From Pseudomonas sp. UBA4617 (lineage in GTDB: Bacteria; Pseudomonadota; Gammaproteobacteria; Pseudomonadales; Pseudomonadaceae), in NCBI RefSeq assembly GCF_002386445.1, contig NZ_DGIR01000002.1:1-64000 (forward strand): a stretch of DNA of 64,000 bases. The letters are read 5' to 3'. Each line of letters begins with the position of its first letter. Position 1 is the stretch's first letter. The notes under the pieces are model-generated. The model was not told the origin of the DNA. It made no database searches and saw nothing but the letters and a program-made list of their open reading frames with translations. Shown piece by piece: positions 41,594 through 51,001 of this stretch. The position numbers and the translations under genes are program-made.

Positions 41594-43207
41594 TTGGTCA
41601 GTTCGTTGGCGCTGGAACAACGTGCCTTGATCCTCGCGCCCTCGCCGTTAGCCGCAGATATCGATCGGCTGCTCGCTTGCGCCGGCATCGACAGCCTGTG
41701 CGCGCCCGACCTGCCCCAGCTACAGGCTTGTCTGGCGGAGAGCGCAGGCCTGGCGATCATTGCCGAGCAGGTATTCGACGCAGGCCCGAGCCCCCTGCTG
41801 CAGGCGTTCCTCGACCAGCAACCCAGCTGGTCGGACCTGCCCATCGTGCTTATCCAGGACAATCGCAGCGTTATGACTTCAGGTCACACGCCATTGGGCA
41901 ATCTGATGTGGCTGGCTGTACCGTTCGAAGATGACCTACTGCTGCAGATGGCCCAGTCCGCGTTGCGCACCCGACGCCGACAGTATCGTGTACGCGATCA
42001 GTTGCTAGAACTGCAGCTACGCCTGCAAGCGCAGGGCATATCACCCGGCGAGACGCCGGAGCGCAGCGAGTTCGCCCGCTACCAGGCGCGTAATATGGAG
42101 GCCATTGGCCAACTCGCCGGCGGGGTCGCACATGATTTCAACAACCTGCTCACCAGCATCGGCGGCAGTTTCGAGCTAATTGACCGGCGCCTGAAGCAGG
42201 GCCGCAGTGACAGCCTCGACACCATGCTGCGCATGGGCCGCGAAGCGGTATCACGCGCCGCCCGGCTGACCCACCGCCTGCTGGCCTTCTCTTCCCGGCA
42301 ATCGCTGCACAGCCAGCGCATCGACCTGCACCAGTTGCTCCAGGCGAAGCGCCTGGAAGCCTGCGTCAACCCGGCGGTGGCCGTGCAGGTGGACATTACC
42401 GAGGGCCTGTGGCCGATAGAGGCCGATAGCCAGCAATTACAGGAGGCGCTCGACAACCTGCTGCTGAATGCCTGCGAAGCCATGCCCAGTGGTGGCCACC
42501 TGCGCATCGAGGCGACTAACCAGGCTATCAGTGCCGGGCATGTCACCGACGGCGCCCTGTGTGCCGGTGACTATGTCCGCCTGCGTATCATCGATGACGG
42601 CCAAGGCATGGCGCAAAGCACGCTGGCGCACGCTTTCGAGCCGTTCTTCAGTACCAAGGCGATCGGCCAGGGCATCGGCCTCGGCCTGTCGATGGTGTAC
42701 GGTTTCAGCAAGCAGTCCCGCGGCCATGTCACCCTGCATAGCCAGCTCGGCCAAGGAACCCGGGTGGACCTGTACTTGCCGCGGCACCTGGGCCAGACCC
42801 AGGCATCGCATGAGCCGATGCTACCCGTGCAGAATTGCCGGGGCCATCACGTGCTGGTGGTCGAGGACGATCCGGATGTACGCCAGTTACTGTGCCAGGC
42901 CCTGCGCGAAGAGGGCTTTGCCTGCCACAGTGGCGCCGATGCCAATGACGGGCTGAAGGTGCTGCGCTCGAGCCAACCCGTCGACCTGCTGCTCACGGAT
43001 GTCGGCCTGCCCGGCATGAACGGCCGGCAACTGGCCGAGATTGCCCGCAGCCTGCGCCCGCGCTTGCCGGTTCTGTTCATCACCGGCTACGCGGAAACGG
43101 CCATGGTCCGCGACGGCTTCCTGGCTGCAGGTATGCACCTGATGGGCAAGCCGTTCGAATTGCAGCAACTGCAGGCATTGGTGACGCAGATTCTGGGCCG
43201 GCCCTGA
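41594..43207 (+). CDS. Hybrid histidine kinase with degenerate N-terminal receiver
   Basis: The 537-residue cytoplasmic protein (from TTG 41594, with GGGAGA 7 bases upstream; no better ATG in the frame) has three parts. Residues ~10-125 look like a degenerate receiver (ALILAPSPLAADIDRLLACA). The kinase core has His180 in AGGVAHDFNNLLTSIGG, N box LLLNACEAMPSGG, and G boxes IDDGQGMAQ and GQGIGLGLSMVYGF. A C-terminal receiver has Asp469 in LLTDVGLPGMNG and a Lys in MGKPFEL. There is no membrane segment. It converges on a closely related hybrid kinase 5 bp away. Signal and output unknown. Confidence 0.88.
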   Translation: MVSSLALEQRALILAPSPLAADIDRLLACAGIDSLCAPDLPQLQACLAESAGLAIIAEQVFDAGPSPLLQAFLDQQPSWSDLPIVLIQDNRSVMTSGHTPLGNLMWLAVPFEDDLLLQMAQSALRTRRRQYRVRDQLLELQLRLQAQGISPGETPERSEFARYQARNMEAIGQLAGGVAHDFNNLLTSIGGSFELIDRRLKQGRSDSLDTMLRMGREAVSRAARLTHRLLAFSSRQSLHSQRIDLHQLLQAKRLEACVNPAVAVQVDITEGLWPIEADSQQLQEALDNLLLNACEAMPSGGHLRIEATNQAISAGHVTDGALCAGDYVRLRIIDDGQGMAQSTLAHAFEPFFSTKAIGQGIGLGLSMVYGFSKQSRGHVTLHSQLGQGTRVDLYLPRHLGQTQASHEPMLPVQNCRGHHVLVVEDDPDVRQLLCQALREEGFACHSGADANDGLKVLRSSQPVDLLLTDVGLPGMNGRQLAEIARSLRPRLPVLFITGYAETAMVRDGFLAAGMHLMGKPFELQQLQALVTQILGRP

Positions 43208-43212
43208 GCCGC

Positions 43213-45279
43213 TCACTCATCGAGCAGGCGAAGCGCCTCGTTCGCAAGATCCGCCAGCGGAAACGGTTTGTTCATCAATGCCGTGCCTGGCTGGTCAAGC
43301 AACTGCGCCTCGATCCGCTGATCCGCGTAGCCGGTGATGAACAGCACCTTCTGCTGCGCAAGCTGCATGCGCATGGCCCTGGCCACTTGTCGACCACTGA
43401 AACCACCCGGCAGGCCGATGTCGGTGATCACCAGGTCGAACGGGCCGTCATGGCGGAAGCGCTCCAGCGCGGAATTGGCGTCGCCCGCCTCGGTGACGTC
43501 GAAACCACGTTCGACCAGGTACTCGCGCATCACCGCGCGCAAACCCAGTTCATCATCGACCAGCAGCAGGCGCTCTCCGCACGCCATGCGCTGCGCGCGC
43601 TGGATCACCCGCGGCGGCTCGGGGACCGGCTCATGGCACCTTGGAAAAAGCATGGAAACCCGGGTGCCCTGGTTCGGCGTCGATTCGATCCAGGCGTAGC
43701 CTCCCGACTGGCCGACGAAGCCATACACCATCGACAAGCCAAGCCCGGACCCGCGCCCGATGGGCTTGGTGGTGAAGAAAGGCTCAAAGGCCCTGGCGAT
43801 GTCCGCTGCCGGCATGCCATGACCATCATCTTCGACATGCAAGGCTACATAATCGCCGGGCGGCAAGCCGTGTTCATCCGGAAACCAGGCCTTCAGGCGC
43901 TCGTTGACACTGTGCAATGTGACATTGCCCCGGTCCAGACAGGCTTCGCGAGCGTTGGTGCAGAGGTTGATCAAGGCATTTTCGAGCTGGGGAACATCGA
44001 GGCATACCGCCCACGGCGTCACATCCAGCTGCCAGTGCAGACCCATCTCTGCGCCCAATGCCCTGAGCAGCAGAGGTTCGCTCAAGCGCAACTGCCGGTT
44101 GAAATCCAGCACCTTCGGGGCCAGGGGCTGATGCCGTGAAAAGGCCAGCAGGCGATGGGTCAGCTCCATCGCGCGCAGCACCGAATCGCGGGCCAGTTCT
44201 ACATAAGCCTCGACCCGCTCCAGGCGCCCTTGCTGAAAGCGGCGCTGCAACAGTTCGAGACTACCGCCAATACCGGACAGTAAATTATTCATTTCGTGGC
44301 CGACGCCGCCGGCCAACTGACCGACTACTTCCAGGCGTTGATGGTTGCGCATCAATGCTTCGGATTGTCGGGCGGCTTCCTCACGGTCTTCGGTGATGTC
44401 TCGGCCAACCGCGGTCAACAGGCTGCCATCGAAACGCGCGCTCCAGCGAAACCAGTGATAATGGCCATCACGGTGACGCAGGCGTGTCTCGATCTGCTCG
44501 GTAGCGTGGTACTGCAGGAACCCGCTAACGGCCACCTGTACTTCCGCACGGTCGGCCGGATGAACCAGGTCCAGCACCAGCGCATCACGTACCTGCTCTT
44601 CCGTCCAGCCCAGGATGCGGTACCAGGCGGGGTTGGCGGCACACATCCGCAGTTCGGGGGTCACGGTCATCATCGCGTCACGCGACAATTGCCAGAACTG
44701 CTCACGCTCGGCCACATGCCGTTCGATCTGCAATTCGAAACTACGTGCCTGTTCGCGCCAATGACGGTGGGCGTCGAGGTCGGCGGTGGTCTCGATCACG
44801 GTGTGCAGGAGCCCTGCCACGCTACCCAGTTCATCGTGCAACGGGGCATACCCGAACGCACACCAGAGCGGCTCGGCACCTGCGCCGCAGGTGATACGCA
44901 GCGGTGGGTCCTCGACAAAACTCGAGCGCCCCTCAAGAGCCTTGAATACCCACGGCCCCATGTGTGGCCAGACATCGCTCCATAATGCCTCGAAGGCCAT
45001 GCCCAACGCATCCGGGGCAACGGGCCGCAACGCCCGGTAGGCTTCATTGTGAACCACGCAAAGATCAGGCCCCCAGACCACGGCACATGGGAATGGAGAC
45101 AGGTGCATGATGTCGACCGCGATACGCAGCGATGCCGGCCAGCGCGGCCATGGCCCGAGCGAAGTCCGGCCCCAGTCGAACTGCGCAATCCGTTCGGCAA
45201 TCGTCTCGGCCGGCGGCGCAGCAGGCGGTTGCAGAGCCACCTGCGACGCGGACTGGTACGGCATACCGTTTGCGACCAA
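43213..45279 (-). CDS. PAS-containing hybrid histidine kinase
   Basis: The 688-residue cytoplasmic hybrid kinase starts at TTG 45279 with GGTGAG 5 bases upstream; ATG 45264 is the alternative but lacks an SD. An N-terminal GAF/PAS-like module (FDWGRTSLGPWPRWPASLRI, ~35-165) is of the kind found before bacteriophytochrome-like kinases. A PAS/PAC domain follows (~195-300, ILGWTEEQVRDALVLDLVHP). The core has His328 in AGGVGHEMNNLLSGIGG. The C-terminal receiver has ITDIGLPGGFSGRQVAR and MNKPFPLADL. It is similar to the convergent neighbour from the H box onward. Confidence 0.88.
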   Translation of the reverse strand: MVANGMPYQSASQVALQPPAAPPAETIAERIAQFDWGRTSLGPWPRWPASLRIAVDIMHLSPFPCAVVWGPDLCVVHNEAYRALRPVAPDALGMAFEALWSDVWPHMGPWVFKALEGRSSFVEDPPLRITCGAGAEPLWCAFGYAPLHDELGSVAGLLHTVIETTADLDAHRHWREQARSFELQIERHVAEREQFWQLSRDAMMTVTPELRMCAANPAWYRILGWTEEQVRDALVLDLVHPADRAEVQVAVSGFLQYHATEQIETRLRHRDGHYHWFRWSARFDGSLLTAVGRDITEDREEAARQSEALMRNHQRLEVVGQLAGGVGHEMNNLLSGIGGSLELLQRRFQQGRLERVEAYVELARDSVLRAMELTHRLLAFSRHQPLAPKVLDFNRQLRLSEPLLLRALGAEMGLHWQLDVTPWAVCLDVPQLENALINLCTNAREACLDRGNVTLHSVNERLKAWFPDEHGLPPGDYVALHVEDDGHGMPAADIARAFEPFFTTKPIGRGSGLGLSMVYGFVGQSGGYAWIESTPNQGTRVSMLFPRCHEPVPEPPRVIQRAQRMACGERLLLVDDELGLRAVMREYLVERGFDVTEAGDANSALERFRHDGPFDLVITDIGLPGGFSGRQVARAMRMQLAQQKVLFITGYADQRIEAQLLDQPGTALMNKPFPLADLANEALRLLDE

Positions 45280-45472
45280 TTATTCTCACCCCGCTGTGCT
45301 CAAGGCTGATCATGGGCGTCGCCTCCCCGGACGGGCTCGCCCATGAATGCTGTTCAAGTTAGCACAACGCACACCAGGCGCTATGACGTACCTGCAGCGG
45401 ACGGCTATGCTCATTAGGTTTTCCCGAGCCAGAGCGCAACGGCCCATTCAGGTTGCCGACAGGAGCGTGGTC

Positions 45473-46159
45473 ATGAGCAAGAAAATGCTGGTGGTGCTGA
45501 CCAATACGGCCAAGTATCCGACCCTCAGGCGGGCAACCGGATTGTGGCTGGGAGAAGCCGTGCACTTTGTTGATCAGGTCGAAAAGGCCGGCTACACGGT
45601 CGACTATGTGAGCCCCCTGGGTGGCTACGTACCCATCGACCCGCAAAGCCTGCAAATGGCTCCCGAGCTCGACTGGCAGTGGTATGACGACAAACGCTTC
45701 ATGACCCGCCTGGGTAACACCTTGAGCCCTGGCCGGGTGAAGGCCACCGAGTACAGCGTTATCTACTACACCGGCGGCCATGGGGTGATGTATGACTTTG
45801 CCGATAACCAGCCGCTGCAGGAACTGGCGCGCCAGGTTTATGAGAATAACGGCATTGTTGCTGCAGTCTGCCACGGTGTTGTCGGCCTGCTGAACATCAA
45901 GCTCAGCGACCATAGCCTGTTGTTGAAGGAGCGCAAGGTGACCGGCTTCTCCAACACCGAGGAGAAGCTCGCCGAACTGGACAAGGTGGTCCCGTTCCTG
46001 ACCGAGAACGAACTGGGTGCCCGCGGCGGTCTCTACAGCAAGCATGAGGACCCATGGATGCCGTATGTGGTGGACGACGGCCGGCTGATTACCGGGCAGA
46101 ACCCGGCATCCACAGCCCTGCTGGCCGAGAAGGTGCTGGCGAAACTGAAACAGCGGTGA
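45473..46159 (+). CDS. DJ-1/PfpI-family protein (Hsp31-like)
   Basis: The 228-residue class I glutamine-amidotransferase-fold protein has the nucleophilic Cys in IVAAVCHGVVGLL and the preceding strand/His region YYTGGHGVMYDF. The C-terminal ending ITGQNPASTALLAEKVL is typical. The subgroup resembles Hsp31/HchA-type glyoxalase III or chaperone-like proteins. ATG 45473 has AGGAG 8 bases upstream. Cytoplasmic, monocistronic, divergent from the hybrid kinase (193-bp gap). Likely stress-related detoxification, not proven. Confidence 0.85.
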   Translation: MSKKMLVVLTNTAKYPTLRRATGLWLGEAVHFVDQVEKAGYTVDYVSPLGGYVPIDPQSLQMAPELDWQWYDDKRFMTRLGNTLSPGRVKATEYSVIYYTGGHGVMYDFADNQPLQELARQVYENNGIVAAVCHGVVGLLNIKLSDHSLLLKERKVTGFSNTEEKLAELDKVVPFLTENELGARGGLYSKHEDPWMPYVVDDGRLITGQNPASTALLAEKVLAKLKQR

Positions 46160-46286
46160 AGCTGACAACGAGGTTCGGCTTTTCCGTAACGTGGTAACTC
46201 TTGTCACCTACAGCCGAAGCTCAATCAATGCCCATAGGATCGATGTTGACTTGTTCACCCCGAACAGCATGGGTCAACGGAGCGGC

Positions 46287-47099
46287 ATGCCTATGGCAAA
46301 TATCAAGATTCATTTTATCGACTGGCGGAAATTGTTGCTGATTCTGGCCATCGGCGTAATACCCGTGCTATCCGGGCTGCTGATGATGGACTATCAGTTG
46401 GACAGGAAACTCGAAGAAAACGCCAAGATTTCAGTTCTGGAGGCGGTTTTCAGCATCGACCAGGCGCTGGGCCGCATGGAGGCAAGCCTGGAAACAGTCC
46501 TGCCGTTGGCTGGCAAACCCTGTGCCGAAGTGCTGGATGAGCTGGACCAGAGAGTCGCCAACAGCCCACACCTTCGCTCATTGGCACTGACCCGCGAGAA
46601 ACAAGCGTATTGTGCGACGGACATGGACCCCTTGGAGTACCTCTCCGCTTTTTCCGGGTCCGGGCAACAGGCGAAGCTGGCATTCGACGCCCCTTCGTCG
46701 CCCAACGCGGCAATCATCAAGATCCAGAAACCGCACAGCGACCCCGGGGTCATCGCCACAGCTTATGGACGCTTGCTGCGCGACGAACTACGCGGCTTCC
46801 AGGACGGCTTGACCTTGCTGCTGGAATTCAACGGGCAATACATCTGGAGCGATGGGGACAGCCGCGATCCACAACGTCCCTCCCAAGCCGAATATCGCCA
46901 GCGGGCAGTCTCGGAAAAATACGGCTACGTGGTGATCGGTGGCTACGCCAAAGGGTATACGGCGCAGGAGTTCCGCGTCTCCCTGCACCAGGTGCTCCCC
47001 TCGCTGGCACTGGTCGGGGTCGCCAGCATGTTCATCATGTATCTGGGCTTGGCCAGAACGCGCAAGAGAAGGGGTAACACCGCCGCCATCGATCCATGA
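46287..47099 (+). CDS. Stand-alone CSS-motif membrane sensor (no EAL domain)
   Basis: The 270-residue protein (ATG 46287; ATG 46293 possible, shared SD GGAG) has helices at ~14-35 and ~245-262. These flank a periplasmic CSS-motif domain: LPLAGKPCAEVLDELDQRVA, SPHLRSLALTREKQAYCAT, then a beta-rich part. In this family the CSS domain normally precedes a cytoplasmic EAL phosphodiesterase, as in the gene at 48495. Here translation stops about 10 residues after the second helix, so no enzymatic domain exists. It may regulate a partner, or be a truncated duplicate. Confidence 0.75.
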   Translation: MPMANIKIHFIDWRKLLLILAIGVIPVLSGLLMMDYQLDRKLEENAKISVLEAVFSIDQALGRMEASLETVLPLAGKPCAEVLDELDQRVANSPHLRSLALTREKQAYCATDMDPLEYLSAFSGSGQQAKLAFDAPSSPNAAIIKIQKPHSDPGVIATAYGRLLRDELRGFQDGLTLLLEFNGQYIWSDGDSRDPQRPSQAEYRQRAVSEKYGYVVIGGYAKGYTAQEFRVSLHQVLPSLALVGVASMFIMYLGLARTRKRRGNTAAIDP

Positions 47100-47118
47100 C
47101 GGCGGTACCCCTGGGCTA

Positions 47119-48195
47119 TCAGTCGGTGCTCAGTACACCACGGCGTACCTGGTCACGCTCGATGGATTCGAACAGTGCCTTGAAGTTACCCTCACCAAAG
47201 CCATCATCGCCCTTGCGCTGGATGAACTCGAAGAACACCGGCCCGAGCAGGGTTTCCGAGAAGATCTGCAACAGCAGGCGCTTGTCGCCTGGCTGCGAGG
47301 CACCATCGAGCAAAATGCCCCGTGCCTTCAGTTCGTCGACTGGCTCGCCATGGCCAGGGAGGCGTTCTTCCAGCATTTCGTAATAAGTTTGCGGCGGCGC
47401 AGTCATGAAGCGCATGCCAAGGCCTTTCAGGGAATCCCAGGTCTTGAGCAGGTCGTCGGTCAGGAAGGCCACGTGCTGGATGCCTTCGCCGTTGAACTGC
47501 ATCAGGAACTCTTCGATCTGCCCGGCGCCCTTCGAAGATTCTTCGTTGAGCGGGATGCGGATCATCCCATCCGGTGCGGTCATGGCCTTGGAAGTCAGGC
47601 CAGTGTATTCGCCCTTGATATCGAAGTAGCGGATTTCGCGGAAGTTGAACAGTTTCTCGTAGAAGCCCGCCCAGTACGCCATGCGCCCACGATAGACGTT
47701 GTGGGTGAGGTGATCGATGATCTTCAGGCCGGCACCCACCGGGTTACGGTCCACACCTTCGATGAACTTGAAGTCGATATCGTAGATCGAGCTGCCCTCT
47801 TCGAAGCGGTCGATCAGGTACAACGGTGCACCACCGATACCCTTGATGGCCGGCAGGCGCAGCTCCATCGGCCCGGTTTCGATTTCCACCGGCTGCGCCC
47901 CCAGCTCCAGGGCACGGGCATACGCCTCATGGGCGTTGCGCACGCGGAAGGCCATGCCGCACACCGACGGGCCATGTTCGGCGGCGAAGTAGGAGGCGAT
48001 GCTCTTGGGTTCGTTGTTCAGGATCAGGTTGATGCCACCCTGGCGATACAGGTGCACATCCTTGGAACGGTGGGTAGCCACCTTGGTGAAGCCCAGCATC
48101 TGGAATACCGGCTCGAGTACGCCAGGTGTCGGCGAAGCCAGTTCGATGAATTCGAAGCCCATCAGGCCCATTGGATTGTCGAAGATATCAGCCAT
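47119..48195 (-). CDS. hpd: 4-hydroxyphenylpyruvate dioxygenase
   Basis: The 358-residue enzyme matches HPPD of P. fluorescens in length and motifs. Iron ligands are the His in IDHLTHNVYRG, the His in GIQHVAFLTDD and the Glu in VFFEFIQRKGD near residue 320. It converts 4-hydroxyphenylpyruvate to homogentisate in tyrosine degradation and supplies pyomelanin precursors. The homogentisate genes are not adjacent. The 299-bp gap upstream (48196-48494) is AT-richer with an ATGATATGTCAT palindrome, and should hold promoters for hpd and the divergent EAL gene. Confidence 0.97.
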   Translation of the reverse strand: MADIFDNPMGLMGFEFIELASPTPGVLEPVFQMLGFTKVATHRSKDVHLYRQGGINLILNNEPKSIASYFAAEHGPSVCGMAFRVRNAHEAYARALELGAQPVEIETGPMELRLPAIKGIGGAPLYLIDRFEEGSSIYDIDFKFIEGVDRNPVGAGLKIIDHLTHNVYRGRMAYWAGFYEKLFNFREIRYFDIKGEYTGLTSKAMTAPDGMIRIPLNEESSKGAGQIEEFLMQFNGEGIQHVAFLTDDLLKTWDSLKGLGMRFMTAPPQTYYEMLEERLPGHGEPVDELKARGILLDGASQPGDKRLLLQIFSETLLGPVFFEFIQRKGDDGFGEGNFKALFESIERDQVRRGVLSTD

Positions 48196-48494
48196 GTTCG
48201 TGTCCTCATCTACAGCGAAAATTTACAGGTTGCGCGGGATGTCGAACAGAAACGGCGGTGAGCAGGGAATTCCGCGCACGCTGCGGGCGAGGAAGTCACC
48301 TATGATCAGCTTGAACCCATGATATGTCATATGGACCCATTCTCGGCGGGCTTGATCCTTCAACATTGAAGGACCTTATTGTTGTATTCGTAAACCGATT
48401 CTACAGGGCGTAAATTCGTTTGTCGCGTTTTTAGTTACTCACCCATGCCGACAAACGGCTATCCTCTCGTTATTCTTTTTGCAGACCAGCCAGC

Positions 48495-50081
48495 ATGCCC
48501 CTTACCGCTAAACGTCGCGCCGGCCTGACCTGGCGCACCCTGCTGCCTTGGGTCGTCGGCGTGCTGCCAGTGGTGTGCGGCCTGGCCGTGATGCACTGGC
48601 AGGTCGAACGCGAGATGCAGGCCAGCAGCCAAGCCACTACCCGCCAGGTGGTGGCGCATGTCGAACGTATTCTCGACAACCTGGCAAGCGCTGCCGATGC
48701 CCTGCTGCCGCTTGCCGGCAGCCCGTGCGAGCAGGTCAAGCTCAGATTGCGCGCAGAAGTCACGCGCAACGCCTTCGTCCGCTCGACCAACCTGTTCAGG
48801 CACGACACCCTTTATTGTTCTTCGCTGTTCGGCGACTTCGACGAGCCGGTCAACGCCGGCGACTACGCCGACGGCAAGCTGTGGCTGATGGATGGCAACT
48901 CGGTCACCCCGGGCCACCCACTGCTGGTCTACCGGGTCAGCAAGGGTGACCAAGGCGCGATCAGCACGGTGGACGGTGAGCACCTGCTTACTGCGCTGCG
49001 CCTGATCGGTCCTGACGAAGTGCTGCAGATTCGCGTAGGCAATGCCTGGCTGGGCAAGGATGGCATCGTACGCCAGGGCCAGCCACCCGCTGCGGCCAAG
49101 GCGAATGTGCAGTTTGGCTCGACGCGCTACCCGTTCAGCGTGCAGGGTGGCTATGGCAGCGACAGGCGAGGCCAGCTCTGGCGCAACCACTACCCCGCCC
49201 TGTTCGGCTTGCTGCTGGTGCTGGGGGCGGTTTCCGCGCTGGTGTGCCGCTGGCAGATACGCCGTATCACCTCGCCCCGTGCCGAACTGCGCCGGGCCCT
49301 GGAGGCCGACGAATTCCTGCCGTATTTCCAGCCGGTGGTACGCAAGGGTGACTACCGCTGGGCCGGCGCCGAAGTGCTGATGCGCTGGAACCACCCGCAG
49401 GAAGGTCTGGTGAGGCCCGACCTGTTCATCCCCTACGCCGAACACAGCGGGCAGATCGTCGCCATGACCCGCGCCCTGATGACCCATACTGCGCAGAGCC
49501 TGGCGCCGTATGCCGGGCTGCTGGACGACGGCTTTCATATCGGCATCAACATCACCGCCGACCATTGCCGCGACTTCAGCCTGCTGGACGATTGCCGCAC
49601 CTTCCTCCAGCATTTCCCGCCTGGGCGGGTGGTGCTGACCCTGGAGCTGACCGAGCGCAAGCTGATCGCGGCCACCCCGGTCACCCTGGAGCTGTTCGAA
49701 AAGCTGGACGCCATGGGAGTGAAAATTGCCCTTGACGACTTCGGTACCGGCCAGTCCAGCCTCAATTACCTGCGCCAGTTCAAGGTCGACTACCTGAAGA
49801 TCGACCAGAGCTTCGTCGCCATGATCGGTGGCGACGCGTTGTCGGTGCATATCCTCGACACCATCATCGAGCTGTCGGCCAAGCTGGGGCTGGGCATCGT
49901 CGCCGAGGGGGTCGAAACCGAAGCCCAACGCGACTACCTGGCCCGTCACGACGTGGATTTCCAGCAGGGCTACCTGTACGCCAGGCCCATGCCGGCGGCC
50001 GCGTTCCTCGAAGCGCTGGCCACACATGCGGGCGCATCGCGGTTGCCGCAAGCTGCGCCCCCTGAGATCATGCGCGGCTGA
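48495..50081 (+). CDS. CSS-motif EAL c-di-GMP phosphodiesterase
   Basis: The 528-residue protein has two membrane helices (~13-34 and ~232-250) around a periplasmic CSS domain with the hallmark Cys residues (LPLAGSPCEQVKLRL and DTLYCSSLFG). A cytoplasmic EAL domain (~265-510) follows. The catalytic set is present: AEVLMRWNHP (EVL in place of EAL, a tolerated variant), NITADHC, ELTERK, LDDFGTGQSSLNYL, LKIDQSFV and EGVET. It hydrolyses c-di-GMP, with activity in this class linked to periplasmic disulphide state. The stand-alone CSS protein two genes away is a likely relative. Confidence 0.9.
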   Translation: MPLTAKRRAGLTWRTLLPWVVGVLPVVCGLAVMHWQVEREMQASSQATTRQVVAHVERILDNLASAADALLPLAGSPCEQVKLRLRAEVTRNAFVRSTNLFRHDTLYCSSLFGDFDEPVNAGDYADGKLWLMDGNSVTPGHPLLVYRVSKGDQGAISTVDGEHLLTALRLIGPDEVLQIRVGNAWLGKDGIVRQGQPPAAAKANVQFGSTRYPFSVQGGYGSDRRGQLWRNHYPALFGLLLVLGAVSALVCRWQIRRITSPRAELRRALEADEFLPYFQPVVRKGDYRWAGAEVLMRWNHPQEGLVRPDLFIPYAEHSGQIVAMTRALMTHTAQSLAPYAGLLDDGFHIGINITADHCRDFSLLDDCRTFLQHFPPGRVVLTLELTERKLIAATPVTLELFEKLDAMGVKIALDDFGTGQSSLNYLRQFKVDYLKIDQSFVAMIGGDALSVHILDTIIELSAKLGLGIVAEGVETEAQRDYLARHDVDFQQGYLYARPMPAAAFLEALATHAGASRLPQAAPPEIMRG

Positions 50082-50113
50082 TCCAGTCGCTCAACTCCCA
50101 ATTCGAGGCATTC

Positions 50114-51001
50114 GTGTCAAAAGGCATTCTTTCGTCGGTCATGGCGTCCTGTCTGTTCGCCGTGATGTACTTCTATACCTCGCTGCTCACGCCACTCGAC
50201 GGCGAGGAAATCTTTGGCTGGCGCACGCTGTTGACCTTGCCTTGCCTCACCCTGTTCATGCTTGCCTCGAAAGACTGGAAGCGGGTGGGCGAACTACACG
50301 CCCGGGTAAAACGCACCCCACTGCTGGCGCTGGGCATGCTCGGCACGTCGTGGCTGATGGGGGTGCAACTGTGGCTGTTTCTCTGGGCGCCCCTGCACGG
50401 GCGCAGCCTGGAAGTGTCGATGGGTTACTTCCTGCTGCCGCTGGCCATGGTGCTGACCGGGCGGCTGGTCTACGGCGAGCGGCTGTCCCGCCTGCAGAAG
50501 GTGGCGGTGGCGTGTGCCGCGCTGGGCGTAGGCCACGAGCTGTTCCAGCATGGCAGTTTTGCCTGGGAAACCCTGGTGGTAACGATCGGCTACCCCATCT
50601 ACTTCGTGTTGCGCCGGCGCTGCCGTACAGACCACCTGGGTGGCCTGTGGTGCGACATGTGCCTGCTGTTGCCCTGGGCGTTGTATTTCGTCATCCAGGG
50701 GCCGCTTTCGACCACCGACCTGCAGGCACACCCCGGGCTGTATGCGCTGATTCCGCTCCTCGGAGCGATCAGCGCTTCAGCCCTGATCGCCTATGTCCTG
50801 GCCAGCCGCTTGCTGCCTTTCAGCCTGTTCGGCCTGCTCAGTTATGTCGAACCGGTGCTGCTGGTGGGCGTGGCGCTGCTGCTCGGCGAAACCATCGGCC
50901 CGGACCAATGGCTGACCTACCTGCCGATCTGGGCTGCGGTGCTGGTGCTGATCGTCGAAGGCATCAGGCACTTGCTGCGTCAGCGTCGCCGTTCGGTGTA
51001 A
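50114..51001 (+). CDS. rarD: RarD-type EamA permease
   Basis: The 295-residue, ten-helix DMT transporter of the RarD family has KGILSSVMASCLFAVMYFYT at the N-terminus, FGWRTLLTLPCLTLFML and LLSYVEPVLLVGVALLLGE. GTG 50114 is the start, with GAGG 5 bases upstream. RarD proteins are named for chloramphenicol sensitivity in E. coli, but the substrate is not established. Its 3' end overlaps the convergent TerC/CBS gene by 38 bp. Confidence 0.85.
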   Translation: MSKGILSSVMASCLFAVMYFYTSLLTPLDGEEIFGWRTLLTLPCLTLFMLASKDWKRVGELHARVKRTPLLALGMLGTSWLMGVQLWLFLWAPLHGRSLEVSMGYFLLPLAMVLTGRLVYGERLSRLQKVAVACAALGVGHELFQHGSFAWETLVVTIGYPIYFVLRRRCRTDHLGGLWCDMCLLLPWALYFVIQGPLSTTDLQAHPGLYALIPLLGAISASALIAYVLASRLLPFSLFGLLSYVEPVLLVGVALLLGETIGPDQWLTYLPIWAAVLVLIVEGIRHLLRQRRRSV

